Assembly: GCF_900497805.2 (NCBI RefSeq)
Contig: NW_020954626.1
Coordinates: 6,145,959 to 6,209,958 of the forward strand
Reading direction: 5' to 3'
Length of the DNA: 64,000 bases
DNA from: Vombatus ursinus
Lineage: Eukaryota; Chordata; Mammalia; Diprotodontia; Vombatidae
Under the pieces are notes generated by a model. The model was not told the origin of the DNA. It did not search any database and saw nothing but the letters and a program-made list of their open reading frames with translations. This document shows, piece by piece, positions 45,975 to 56,790 of this stretch. The first letter of the stretch is position 1. The number at the start of each line of letters is the position of its first letter. Made by a program: the position numbers and the translations under genes.

Positions 45975-46200
45975 CTAAATACTATTAGAAGACAGAATCA
46001 CAGAATTTAAGAGCTGAAAAGGACCTTAGAAATGAACTACTCCTACCCCACCATTTTAAATTGAGCAAAATGAGACCCAGAGAAGTTAACTTCTCCAAGA
46101 TTATGTGGCAATATTGGTCTAGAACTCAGACGCCCAACCTTCAATCTAGTGTCAAGATTCACAAAACCTCAGCACTCTTTCCACAGAACTGTGCTGCCTT
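45975..46200 (-). mobile_element. MIR-family SINE
   Basis: Shows tttaagagctgaaaaggacc, gagcaaaatgagacccagag and the reversed head with ccacagaactgtgctgcctt. Same subtype as 4080-4385. Confidence 0.65.
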
Positions 46201-46204
46201 CTAC

Positions 46205-47735
46205 TTATGACTTTAGTCTTAAAACATAAATATGTAAATAGTAAACGACAGAGTCTCCACCCTCAAAGAACTGATGTTCTTCTTGAGATGACAAGAATTA
46301 TCTGCTATGCAGATGCTCAATTAGTCAAAATCTCCAGAGATGACGGATTGAGTTCAATCACGAAGGGCTAGAAATATGGCTCTCAGGCTGAAAATTCAGG
46401 ACACATCATCACCACTCAAATTCCCTCTTTGATGTCCTAGGTGGCAAGGAATTTGCAGAAGTTTTATGTAAACTTGGGGTGAATCAAGGGTGTTCCACAA
46501 TTTCCAGATGTAATAGCAACTTCTGTCTGACTCTGGAGAGCAGAATTATATGCGACACTTTCCCAGCCAGGTAGTGATACGAACTTGGCCAGGTGAATTC
46601 CCTTATCTGTAACTGCCTAGAGATCCATGTGACTCCCAGAGGCGAGCTGCATAAAATCGAACATCTTCATTAGGCTCCTTGAAGTATCTGTCTGGATAAA
46701 AGCAGTGATGACAGAAGCTTCTCTGATAGTCTAGCTGTTTCATAGGTTATTTTCCAAGGTTTTTCCCTGATGCTGGAAATATGAGCTTGTCTGCCAAAAT
46801 ATATATATATATATATATATATATTGCTACCATTTATATGGTTCTCATGTCCTGTTGTGTCCATGAATTTGAATCTAGGCACCCTCCACAGGCTACAGAT
46901 GTACTCTGTGCTCTGACTTTGGAGGAGCGTAGAGCCAGACTATGACTAATATACTGAAAACTAGGAAATAAAGATTCACCACACAAGTTCATGACTGTTT
47001 TCTCCCATGGTACAGAAGCCAGAGTCACCTATAGCAACATCAAGGGAGATGAGAGGGACGACCACAGTCAAGCACCACTGCAATGTCTCAAGGACTACTT
47101 AATCCCCACTTTAAAGCACACTATACTGTGAACTGACCAAAACTTGGACTGGTCTAACAATGGCACCCCAGTCCCAAAGGTGACACAATGTTAACAGGAA
47201 TACAGATTCTTTCCTAAAATCAGATGTTGGAGGAGCTCCTCAACTTAATCTCTAGTTCATGACCTGAGCTGTGTTCATCTGTCTCAAACTCAGTTCCCAA
47301 GTTATATCCCTTTTTAAGGTCATTTCCCCAAATTCCCTTGAGAAGAAATCCAAAGTCTTTCATGTACTTATCATGAAAATTCCTGACTACTAAGACATGT
47401 ATTTCCTCCACCTCTTTCCATATCTGGCACTCAAGACCATATCCTTTCTATACAACGCAGTCATTGTAATCTAGAACTTCTCTTACCCCATATTCTTTCT
47501 GTCAATCAATGCTAAGGGGAACTGACTACTTCCATTATTGTTTCAGAAATTCACGTAGATGCAATTTCATTTCAGGCAAATGATAGCCATACACTGGGAG
47601 AATTTTTTGGGTCATAAGTAACTGTTTTATGATTAGTTAGCAGATTAGTATATAGCTTGGTAATAGTATAGGGTACGAATTAATGTTCATTGAGAATGCA
47701 AAAGGCTCTTCATACCCATAACTGTATATAGTCTA
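46205..47735. other. No recognised gene; (AT)n microsatellite
   Basis: Unique-looking DNA with (AT)14 or so at about 46797-46824. Minus frames at 46834-47028 and 47220-47411 have no domain that I can name. Confidence 0.45.
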
Positions 47736-47738
47736 GGA

Positions 47739-47930
47739 CAGGGGTGGGGAACCTGTGGCCTCGAGGCCACATGTGGCCCTCTAGGTCCTCAAGTGCGGCC
47801 CTTTGATGAGTCAAACTTCACACCTTCACCCTTTATTGGGAGTTTTTCTGTGAAGTTTGGATTCAAAGGGCCACACTTGAGTTCCTAGGGGGCCACGTGT
47901 GGCCTCAAGACCACAGGTTCCCCACCCCTG
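47739..47930. mobile_element. hAT-type palindromic MITE
   Basis: 192-bp element whose two ends are inverted copies for about 65 bp: the left starts caggggtggggaacctgtgg, and the right ends with the reverse complement of the same 20-mer. The inner arms repeat ggccacatgtggccc-like text. CAGGGGTGGGGAACC-type ends are known from hAT (Charlie-like) families. The left flank gtctagga fits the nTCTAGAn hAT target preference; the right flank gaggaaga matches it only in part. No transposase. The arms are well preserved, so it is fairly young or was fixed late. Confidence 0.82.
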
Positions 47931-50144
47931 GAGGAAGACCTGGACTCATGATTCCAACATGGGAGCCTCATCTCTATATTGGTTCCCCTGTTATCAGATT
48001 TGCTTATATGTTCAGACCGGAACTTTCTGTGTTATGGTCCCAACTGTAAATTAAGTTCCTTGATTCCCAGAGTAGGCAATTAATTGTTGCATCTCTGGGA
48101 TATCTCCCAGCAGAGAGGTTTCAAAGGTTATATGACTCAGAATGGGGTTCACTTGGGCACTAATAGGGTCATACTATGGCTGACAACTTAAACTATTAGC
48201 AAATACCACACCCAATCCCACTGAATATATGCAGCAGCAGTATAATAATTTTTTTTCCCTATATTCATTTCCATTTGACAGTTTAACCTGCAGGCAGTAA
48301 TGGTCTCAGTAGAAGTAATGGGATTTCTAATCTAGAGGCCTTCCAAAATTTTGCTATAAATTACAGCCCCATTTCTGACACTGTGTTAAAGGTCCATATA
48401 ATTTGACTATAATTTTTGGAAGCTACCAAGCTGTTTGATATGCAAAGGTCAACTTTAGGCTGAGAAACAGATGTGATACCTTCATGAAAAATGGTTCCTC
48501 CATTAAGAAGACAATCACGTAAACTAAGGATGAGCACAGAGCAGTCCGGGAATCTATACTTTTTCAGAACCAATATCGCATTAGATTTTGCAAATTTTGC
48601 AGCCAAAACCCCATGACTTTTGGTGGCGTTGCTATACTGGCTCTCAACACATTAGTATCACAGGCAACACACACAACCTGGCCACCAAGAGTGATGGCAG
48701 ATTAGTTCTCTTGCCAGGGTCTCCCCTGAATGCCCCATTAACAGAGCAAAATGATGAATTTCCATGATCTTTCAGCATTATGAGGACACCATCATTCACT
48801 GGCTGAAAACTTCAGGTTGCCCTTTCAACACAACTGATGCTTTTCCTCTCTAAAAGCTGTTCTAGGTCCACATTCTAGAATCCATGGAATTTTTTCTGTG
48901 AATCTAGAATCTAGGTCCATGCCCTAGACAGAGTACTCTTGATCCTTCATAAGCAAATTACCCAAAGATAAAAATGGAATAATACAGAAGTGCCCTTCAA
49001 GTATGATAACTGGATAGAACATGGGTTTCTTTAAAATATATCTATTTCAATACTTAGATGAATCTCCCATCTCATTTTATAGAATACTACTCCAAGATCA
49101 CAAATCACTGCCTTTCTACACCTCCACCCTAGAGCATTCTAACCTTCATAACACACTGCCTTACCAAGGACTAGACTGATTATCTCATTCTGGTGACAGT
49201 AGTCAATCTGAGGCAAGAAAAGAAAACCTCAGCAAAAGACTGATCTAGGGTCAGGATAGAAAGAAGGGGGCTCTTTGAGGGAATGAATATTTACATACAT
49301 AGAATGTATTGTTTTAATACCTTCTATCCTTAGTATAGAAAAAGAGATATGAAAGGGAAAACAATTAGGGGCTCTTATTTTCAAAACTGATAGCTGGGTT
49401 ATGCTAAATACTTGCAAGGACACAAATGGAGAGGTAGGCCCAAGAAGGATGACAAGAATGAAGTAGCGGTGGATCCCAAAATGAAATAGTCTGAAAACGA
49501 GTCCTGGATAAAACTAAGAGGGAGTGCAGCAATGATGTGCCCAGTAGGGTTGTTACCCAAACAACAGAGCTTTAATTCAGACAAGGCAAAGCAAATTATG
49601 GTAGGTATGACTGAGAGGGGGGATTACAAGGTTGATGTTTGAGTGATATCTAAGGGTAGGAAAGGGAAGAAGAACTGCATTTGTGAAATCAAGAATTATA
49701 AGGAGACTGGGTGGTGAGTTGACAAAAGCATGTATGGAGGAGCAGATGGGACTAAGAATAGTCACAGCAAGACCATGTGCCATATAGTTTGATGGCACTA
49801 TATAAATTTAATTAAGGCCTTCAATCAATCTAGGTTTACTCTAAGTATTCTGTGGCCTCCGGCGATACTATCAAGCAGAAGGAAATCATGAGTAACATGC
49901 CTGATTCTCCAAAACTTCTATTTTCCCCTCCCCAGGACCCCAAAGCATTGCTACTGAGAGGCAAGCTTGCCAAGACAATTCCTATGTCCATGGAAGTTTC
50001 CATACTAATTTGCGGCATGTTCTGCCACACCCCCAGACCAATTTGCTTTTTCTTAGTCAGATTCATTTCCCTGACCTTCTACCAGCTCCTTATTCCTGGC
50101 CTGACTTTACCCATAATCTGAATCCAGTTGATATGATCCTCTGT
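47931..50144. other. No recognised gene; possible decayed coding remnant on the minus strand
   Basis: About 2.2 kb without repeats that I recognise. On the minus strand, 48361-48606 is open for 81 codons (AAKFAKSNAILVLKKYRFPD...). A second frame just upstream (about 48650-48790) is open with LIMLKDHGNSSFCSVNGAF. Together they could be a processed pseudogene scrap, but I cannot name a parent. Open frames on both strands at 49836-50121 are shadows of each other and have no features. Confidence 0.35.
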
Positions 50145-50146
50145 AC

Positions 50147-50215
50147 CAGGGCTTCTTAAACTTTTTCCACTTGTAACCCCTTCAGTGCTTCTTAAACTTT
50201 GGGTCACAACTCACA
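50147..50215 (+). mobile_element. hAT-like terminal remnants, two in tandem
   Basis: Two same-direction starts: cagggcttcttaaacttttt at 50147 and cagtgcttcttaaactttgg at 50183, the second followed by gtcacaactca. They look like hAT ends of the CAGxGCTTCTTAAAC kind with the inside lost. Short, so the call is tentative. Confidence 0.45.
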
Positions 50216-50704
50216 GATACCAGAAAAAAGAAAAGAAAAGAAAAGAACGCTGTGTGTCGTGCTTTATATTCCTGTAGCCTGGATGACCAGGGCCTCTAGA
50301 TGCCTCTGAGTAGCCTCGGGCTCTGAGTTTTCTCACTATTTCCTTGATATCTGATCTCTCTGGGAGAAATATGTTCCTCCACATAATGTTAAGCTACATC
50401 ATCATGCCTATGAGGTCAACTAGATCCTATGGTACCACATGGCTGTTCAGCAAGCCTCAAATTTATCACTTAGACCTCTTGAAAATCTTAATCAACACTG
50501 CTTCTTCCCAGTCCAAATATCTCACAGGCTCCATAAGTCATTAATATTATCCATTAAAACTGGTTACCTTGCCTAAACTGAAATTAAAGACTGAAAAAAA
50601 TCCTTCTTCTTCTTCTTCTTCATATATCCAAAGATTACAAGAAATTTAGCCATGAACAATAAGGAACTTCCTTCTTCCATTAGCAGTAGGTCAAGCAACT
50701 TCAA

Positions 50705-51355
50705 CACTCATTTAATGAGCACTTATGAAGTGGCACAAGAGATAAAATGCTGGGCCTGGAGTCAGGAAGATTCATCTTCCTGAGTTCAAATCTGGTCTCA
50801 GACATACTAGCTGTGTGACCCTGGGCAAGTCACTTAACCCTGGTTGCCTCAGTTTCCTCATCTATAAAATGAGCTAGAGAAGGAAATGGCAAACTACTCC
50901 AGAAGCTTTACCAAGAGAAGCCCAAATGAGGTCAACATGACTGAACAACAATAATAACAAATGTATTTAAGATACTATGCTAAGCTCTAGGAATACAAAG
51001 AAAGGCAAGAGCATGGTTCCTGTCCTTAATAAGCTTACATTCTAACAAGGGAGACAAGATATGAACAAGTAGATCTCGTCAAGGTAAAAATTGGAGACAA
51101 TCTCAGAGGGAAGGCTCTAGTAGTAAAGGGACCCAAAAAAGGCCTCTTGTAAAAGATTTGAGCCGAGGCTTGAAGGAAGCCAAGAGGAGGAGATGTGGAC
51201 TGGTCAATGAAAATGGCACAGAGTCTGGAAATGGCGTTATGTGTGAGGAACAGCAAGAAGCCATTGTCACTAAATTTTAGAGTATTTTTGGAGGGGAGTA
51301 AAATATAAGAAGAATGAAAACACAGGAAGGTACCAAGTTGTGAAGGTGTTAAAAG
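50705..51355 (-). mobile_element. L2-like LINE, inverted, split by a SINE
   Basis: Left piece catttaatgagcacttatga at 50709, then a SINE, then atactatgctaagctctagg, ataagcttacattctaacaa, ttgaaggaagccaagaggag and gaacagcaagaagccattgt. Same inverted L2 text as 10130-10790. Confidence 0.65.
50729..50960 (+). mobile_element. tRNA-derived SINE with RTE-like tail, inside L2
   Basis: Slightly 5'-trimmed (starts at agtggcacaag), then tgggcctggagtcaggaaga, ctgtgtgaccctgggcaagt, gctagagaaggaaatggcaa, tail aacatgactgaacaacaata. Confidence 0.88.
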
Positions 51356-51366
51356 ACAAAGAGAGA

Positions 51367-51557
51367 GTTGGGTGTGGTGATACAGCCTGTAATCCCTGCT
51401 CCTGGGAAGGCTGAGACTGGTAGATCACTTGAGCTTGGACATTCTGACCTGCAGTTGGACTAAAGCCCATCAGGTGTCTGCACTAAGTCCTGCACTAGTG
51501 TGTGCAGGAAAGAGGCACCACCAGGCTGCCTGAGAATGGTCGGGTTAGAGTTAGGCC
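51367..51557 (+). pseudogene. 7SL (SRP) RNA retrocopy, 5' two-thirds
   Basis: Follows the 7SL RNA order. 5' Alu domain: gttgggtgtggtgatacagc, tgtaatccctgctcctggga, aggctgagactggtagatca, cttgagctt. S domain: catcaggtgtctgcactaag, caccaccaggctgcctgaga, ggtcgggtt. It stops at about base 190 of 7SL, so the 3' Alu domain and poly(A) are missing. 7SL-derived SINE families such as Alu and B1 belong to primates, rodents and kin, and they lack the S domain. This is therefore a direct retrocopy and not an Alu. Many substitutions make a working SRP RNA unlikely. Confidence 0.82.
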
Positions 51558-51559
51558 TT

Positions 51560-51965
51560 CTCCAATCTAATATCACCTTTCCAGACTTATTTCAGACTAT
51601 TCATTCTTACATTCTATGCTCCAGCATAATTGGACTTCTGGCTTTTTCCTGATCTTCTCTGCTTTCTGATTTCTATGAGCATACTCATTCTGTTCCCAAC
51701 CACCACCAATATACCACCATCACCATTACCCATGCCTGGAGCTTGGAACTTCCTCCATATTCCCTCTTGTTTTTGAAACCCTTCTTTTCCTTCAAGGTCC
51801 AATTCAGATGCCACCTTCTCCACAAAGCCTAACTTAATCACCCTAGCTGAGAAAGATCTCTCCCACCTCACATTCCTTATAGCATCTTGTGTGGACCTCT
51901 TCTTTGTATTGATCACATTCTTATGATATTTAGCTTACTTGTGTGCATGTCATAATGCCATCACC
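51560..51965 (+). mobile_element. L2 LINE, internal 3' segment
   Basis: Shows cctggagcttggaacttcct, tccttcaaggtccaattcag, atgccaccttctccacaaag and a trailing cttgtgtgcatgtca. Old L2. Confidence 0.7.
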
Positions 51966-52340
51966 AAACCACCCCTGCAAGTAGATTGCAAAACTCCACT
52001 TGAAGGTAGAGCTGAGGAGTTCTGGCAAGATAAATGACTGTATTTAAACCCAGTTCCCTTTCATCACCACATAGCAGCAAGAAATGCAGCAAAGAATGTC
52101 AAGGAATAATGGAAAAAGAGAGGATGATAGAAAGAAATCTTTACAATACTCTACAGAAGAATGAGAAAGAAAGATGAATAATCAAAGCACAAAACTGAAA
52201 AGATCTAATACAAAGAAGAGATATGGCGAACTAAAAAAAAATGGGAGAAGTCTCCAGAAAAAATCAAATAGCACTACAGTAATTACAACTAAATGCTAAG
52301 AAATGAAATTGGAATGACTCCAAAACCCCCCCAGAGATGG
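51966..52340. other. No recognised feature
   Basis: Purine-rich AT-rich DNA with no clear repeat match. No gene. Confidence 0.4.
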
Positions 52341-52344
52341 TAAG

Positions 52345-52430
52345 CAGCTTGGACTCTTGGCATTCCCAGCAGCTTTCACAGTGCCTTGTACATAGAGATA
52401 CTTAATAACTATTTGTTAAATTGAACATGG
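52345..52430 (+). mobile_element. L2/THER-like 3' tail
   Basis: Shows cacagtgccttgtacataga and gatacttaataactatttgt. Confidence 0.5.
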
Positions 52431-52659
52431 TAATGGTGAAACAAGAAGTAGTCTGGCTTCTGAGGGAGCTAGAGATGCTCTTTAAAACAAACAAAAAACA
52501 GAAGCCAATTGCCTCTCTGTTTTCTTCTGTTATTTCAATGCCCCAGGTTCTATAATTCTCACTACTATCTTCATTCATTACTTTTAAATTGGTACTTTGT
52601 TCTTCCAAGAATGTTTTATGATGGTGCCAGTAGTCATTATCCAACTCAAGTTAACTAGT

Positions 52660-52805
52660 CATGAATTTAATTCAACAAATGTGGATTCATTTTATTATAT
52701 GCGAGATACTCAGTATCTCAGGCCTTGGGGACGAAAAAAGAAAAACAAAATAGTCCTTGCCCTCAAAGATCTTGGTGGAGGACATATCATGTACACAGAT
52801 AATTA
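52660..52805 (-). mobile_element. L2-like LINE, inverted 3' end
   Basis: Shows ggattcattttattatatgc, ctcaggccttggggacgaaa and gtccttgccctcaaagatct. Confidence 0.55.
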
Positions 52806-52895
52806 ATATAAATTATTTTTAAAAAAGTAATTTTTGGTGGAACAGGATGGGGTGGAAAGACTAAAAACTGAGAGAACTGGTAAAGCTTTCATGTA

Positions 52896-53061
52896 GGAGG
52901 TAGTTGTTGTTATTATTTGGTTGATGAGTCGTGTCTGACTTTTCACGACCCCAGTTGGAGTTTTCTTGGCAAAGATACCAGAGTGGTTGGCCATTTCCTT
53001 CTCAAGATCATTTTACAGATGACAAAACTGAGGCAAACTGAGGGTTATGTGACTAGGCCAG
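52896..53061 (-). mobile_element. tRNA-derived SINE with RTE-like tail, 5'-truncated
   Basis: Reverse tail gttgttgttattatttgg, gagtcgtgtctgacttttca, ttttcttggcaaagatacca, and ttttacagatgacaaaactg. Ends before the tRNA head. Confidence 0.82.
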
Positions 53062-53438
53062 TATAGCACTGAGCTAAGCTCTGAAGGAAGCTACCAATTT
53101 CCCTAGGTGGAGTAATCCACCTGGAGTATCCTAGGTGTGGGGGTCATCTTCCTATGCCAAGTTACAAGGTGTGGAGGTAGACAGTTGTACATGAGGAGGA
53201 ACACACAGACCAATTTCCCTAGACTATAGAGTATAGGAGGGAGAATGAGGTGAAATAAGCTTTAGAAAGGTAGGACTTTCTATTTTATCCCTATTGTTTT
53301 TTGCATTGCATAAAATAATGCTGTAGTTCTGGTTTCATGCCTTAAATATGTGACAGAATAAAAAGGCTTCCTGCCTTCCTTTATTCTGCCCCCCCCCCCA
53401 AGCTAATGCTTTAGGATTTCCTTCCATTTACACATTGT
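53062..53438. other. No recognised feature; C-run
   Basis: Unique-looking DNA with C9-10 at 53390-53399. Confidence 0.4.
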
Positions 53439-53541
53439 CTGACAAATAGGAAATAATTAATAAATACTTGTTGTCTGCCTGCTAAAACAGAAGCCAGAAG
53501 TTTTGAGGAGGAAGAAACTTCTCATAATCCCTTGATTGATA
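53439..53541 (+). repeat. Short duplicated segment, copy 1
   Basis: About 103 bp repeated at 56743-56846 with roughly 88-90 percent identity by eye. Starts in an L2-like tail (taataaatacttgttg) and runs on into text that is not L2 (ctaaaacagaagccagaag, gaaacttct, ccttgattgata). Confidence 0.7.
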
Positions 53542-53569
53542 TGTCTTGCATGCCCATAGTTATTTTCAT

Positions 53570-53690
53570 GTTGTCACCCCAACTAGAGTGTGAGCTCTTT
53601 GAGGTCAGGAATTATGTATTCCCCTTTCATTGTAACCCCAGTGTTTAGCACAGTAAAGGCTTAATAAATACTTTTTGGCTGAACAATTAC
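53570..53690 (+). mobile_element. L2 LINE, 3' end
   Basis: Shows ccaactagagtgtgagctct, ttgaggtcaggaattatgta and agtgtttagcacagtaaagg, then ttaataaatac. Confidence 0.65.
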
Positions 53691-53697
53691 TATATTT

Positions 53698-53861
53698 GTT
53701 TTTTTTTTCTCTTGTTGTTGTTTTTTGGCTAGTCAATGGGGTTAAGTGACTTGCCCAGGGTCACACAGCTAGTAAGTGTCAAGTGTCTGAGGCCAGATTT
53801 GAACTCAGGTCCTTCTGATTCCAGGGCTGGTGTTCTATCCACTGTGCCACCTAGCTGCCGC
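53698..53861 (-). mobile_element. Poly(A)-tailed tRNA-derived SINE
   Basis: Reverse: T-rich tail at left, ggggttaagtgacttgccca, gggtcacacagctagtaagt, actcaggtccttctgattcc, ccactgtgccacctagctgc. Full-length short form. Confidence 0.9.
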
Positions 53862-54484
53862 TGGACAAATACTGTAAAGTATTTTTCTGCATGGAAAAGA
53901 AAGTAAAGAGATACATTATAAGCCATTGAAAGTCAAGCAATTTAAATGAGATCAATAGACAGTATTTTAATAAACATGGAAGAAAGATGACAAATACTTC
54001 CCACTTTTGGCATAAAGGGTTGAGATGTTATGAGTTACAACTTAAATCTCCCAAATAAGTCAACATAAGACCTTAATATTAATGTAAAGAGATGGTTAAG
54101 ACCAAATGATCCAGGTTTAAAATCCAATGATTCTATGAGTAACATTACAAAAATATTAAATTCTAGAAAGCAAGAGAAATCATCTATTCAGAAAATGTGA
54201 AGTTGCAGAATTCAGTAAAGTATTCATTTTTCTACAGTGTAGTCAATCAATAAACATTTACTAAGCACTTACAATATGCCAGGGACTGGTGTCCAAATTT
54301 AAAGTATGATAAATTCCATTAAGTTTAATTCTTGTACTTTGTGGCTAGTTCCAAGATAAATTATGGTAATTGAGAGTAGAAATTCTAAGACTTAAAGGAA
54401 AGGCTTTTTTAGGTAATAAGTGAATCATTGTGTTAAATCCAGCTAGAATCCTAGGTTCAGAATTCTAGGTAATCCCAGAGGTTA
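53862..54484. other. Mostly unrecognised; small inverted L2 end
   Basis: At 54240-54300 agtcaatcaataaacattta and caatatgccagggactggtg are a reversed L2 end. The rest is unique-looking. Confidence 0.45.
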
Positions 54485-54600
54485 TATTGTCACATCCCTC
54501 ATTGTACAGAGGAGGAAACTGAGGCCCAAAGTATTATACACAGGTAGTAACTGCCAAAACCAGGAATCATACCTAAGTCTTCTGATTCTCAGCTTTTGTG
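54485..54600 (-). mobile_element. MIR-family SINE, fragment
   Basis: Shows cattgtacagaggaggaaac, tgaggcccaaagtattatac and ctaagtcttctgattctc. Confidence 0.55.
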
Positions 54601-54895
54601 GAATAAAGTAGGGGGAAAAAGAAACAGGAAAAGAATTGAAATCAAAGGAGAAGAAAATTGTGTAGATGAATTGGAAAGAATTCATCTGGTGAAGAAGGTC
54701 TTCAGGGTTGAATTTGGGGAGTTCAGAGAATAAATGAGGAAAATCCTTCTGGGTTGAAAGAAAGGCAGAATTAAGGACAATTTAGAGGATATTAAAAGGG
54801 TAACGAAGATTAGGGAGCATAATCTAAAGAGGTAAATTCAAGAAGGTAAAGGCTGTTGTCAAGACAATGCAAGATACTTAAGAAAAGGCTAATGA

Positions 54896-55052
54896 GGGGC
54901 AGCTAGGTGGTAAAGAGGATAGAGTACCAGCCCTGGAGTCAGGAGGACCCGAGTTCAAATCCGACCTCAGACCAAACACTTGACACTAACTAGCTGTGTG
55001 ACCCTAGGCAAGTCACTTAACCCCAGTTGCCAAAAATAAAATTTTTTTTTAA
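54896..55052 (+). mobile_element. Poly(A)-tailed tRNA-derived SINE
   Basis: Head ggggcagctaggtggtaaag, gagttcaaatccgacctcag, acactaactagctgtgtgac, end taaccccagttgcc, then an A/T-rich tail. Flanked by aaggctaatgag and aaggctagtgaag, a likely target-site duplication. Confidence 0.9.
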
Positions 55053-55775
55053 AGGCTAGTGAAGTAATTATAAGGTTAAACAGAATGATAAGTTGGGTGA
55101 ATGGGACAAACTTATGAAATAGACAAGAGATTGGAACAAGGCTGAGGGGAGATAAGTGTGGCTGTGTTTGTAGAGTTGTTCAGATGAAGGAAATAAATCA
55201 AATGGGCTTGTATTTCTGCCAGAACTAAATAACTGTTATATGATTCCCAAGGGTCAGATGATCTCTCTCCAGTAGTAGAAAGTAAAGGGACCCAAAGAGT
55301 GCATACTCCAAAATGTTATGAAGAATGAAGGTTTCTTAAAGGAAACAGAAATAGGGTTTCAATAAGGCAAATGGAATCTGATATGGAGGGGAGAAAAATT
55401 GACCCTTGTCAATGTGACAGAAAATGGAACAATATTACAGAGAAGAGAAAGGGAAGAAAAAAAGGATTACTATACAATTCAAGCTTAAAGATGGATGAGA
55501 CCTATGTTCCTGACTCTATAGACTTCACCACCATAACTCTGCTGTTTTCTTACCCCACATTTTCCCTTACTTAGTCCCTAGAGCTTGCTTACCCTGATCT
55601 ATCCCCCTACCATGCCAGATCTCTACTCCCTCTGGTGAGTTCCTTCTAGGGTCTCCATTTTGAGGATGGACCAAATCAACCTACCCAAGATTTGTATCCT
55701 ACCATGCTGACTCTACAGACTTTGAAACCATACAAGTGGGCCAGTACTTTCTCCTCTGCACCTCAACTTTTTCAG
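55053..55775. other. No recognised feature
   Basis: Unique-looking DNA. The plus frame at 55371-55574 has no domain. Confidence 0.45.
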
Positions 55776-55779
55776 CTCT

Positions 55780-55828
55780 TTTATATGTATTATCTTCTCC
55801 CTATTAGAATGTAAGCTCCTTAAACCCA
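55780..55828 (+). mobile_element. L2 LINE, 3' end scrap
   Basis: Shows attatcttctccctattaga and atgtaagctccttaaa. Confidence 0.5.
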
Positions 55829-56115
55829 AATCACTCTACCTCTCACTGATTAGCCAATACTAAGTTCCAGCTCAAGTCTCTGTTGGTCATTGTTTGGGTT
55901 CTAATGTCTCAGAATGAGTATAAATAGCAATTGTTTCTGTTCTAGACAGAAACCCTGAAGGTCTTAACCTCCCAAATGGATTTCTTTTCTTTTTTCTTTT
56001 TTTTTTTTGCATAGGCAAATGAAGCCATCTTTTGCTTAATTTCTCATTCAACATTAAATCACTGAATGGGTGCTGCCTCAGACAAACTAAGACCTGGAAA
56101 AGACCTTACAAGGAA
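55829..56115 (+). repeat. 5' module of an RTE-associated SINE-like repeat, extra copy
   Basis: Repeats the text of 56198-56470: ctctcactgattag, gttggtcattgtttgggttc, agcaattgtttctgttctag, cagaaaccctgaaggtctta, cactgaatgggtgctgcctc, agaccttac. The 3' module is absent. The two copies are in tandem about 370 bp apart, with ccttaaacccaa / ccttaaacccca at their starts. Confidence 0.7.
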
Positions 56116-56197
56116 TATAAATTTCTGGAAATAGGGCTCTGGAAAACCAGGCATTGACAAAGCCATTAAGATTCAAATGGAGCTACTTAACTATGCC

Positions 56198-56681
56198 TTA
56201 AACCCCAAGCACTCTGGCTCTCACTGACTAGACAAGAAGGGGTCCCAACCCAAGACTCAGTTGGTCATTGTTTGGGTTTTGTTGGCTCAGAGTGCATGTA
56301 ATTAGCAATTGTTTCTGTTCTGGCCAGAAACCCTGATGGCCTTCCCCTCCCATATCGATTTTAAGTAGGTAAAAGAAATCTTTTTTTTTTTGCCTTATTT
56401 CTTACCTAGCCTTAATCATTGAATGGGTGTTACCTCAGAAAAACTGAGAACTGAGAAAGACCTTACCTTAAAAAGGCTAAGGTCTCACACTGCATCTGGG
56501 GCCATCTCTAGTCATCCTGATCAATGTCTTGCCTTTGGACCCTGATGGCTCTGGAGGAGAGACTGAGGCTGGTGCCTTTGCATAGCCCTGTCTCACTTAA
56601 ATCCAATTCACTTGCAAGTCAAGACATCACCTTCCTGATGTCATTGGTCCTCTTCGGGAATGAAGGACAAACAACAATAAC
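56198..56681 (+). mobile_element. RTE-associated SINE-like repeat, complete copy
   Basis: Same 5' module as 55829-56115, then the shared 3' module: aaaaaggctaaggtctcaca, tgcatctggggccatctcta, gtcttgcctttggaccctga, ctggaggagagactgaggct, aaatccaattcacttgcaag, gacatcaccttcctgatgtc, ending gaatgaaggacaaacaacaa. The (caa)n tail points to RTE-driven movement. Its 3' module matches 38555-38780 and 62722-62985 in inverted orientation. Confidence 0.72.
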
Positions 56682-56684
56682 AAG

Positions 56685-56790
56685 CTTGTTGAAGACAGAG
56701 ACCACCATTCCTTTTGATTGTATATTCCCAGAACTTAGCACACTGACAAACAGTAAGCAATTAATAAATACTTGTTGCCTGACTGCTAAA
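56685..56790 (+). mobile_element. L2/THER-like 3' tail
   Basis: Shows gaagacagagaccaccattc, cccagaacttagcacactga and aattaataaatacttgttgc. Confidence 0.6.

Noticed and set aside
49836-50121. Overlapping open frames on both strands (76 and 89 codons) as a small gene
   Set aside because: They are shadows of one another, have no domain, signal or splice context, and no start-site evidence.
51367-51557. Alu-type SINE
   Set aside because: It contains S-domain text of 7SL RNA (gtctgcactaag, caccaccaggctgcct) that Alu and B1 lack, and the surrounding repeats are marsupial.
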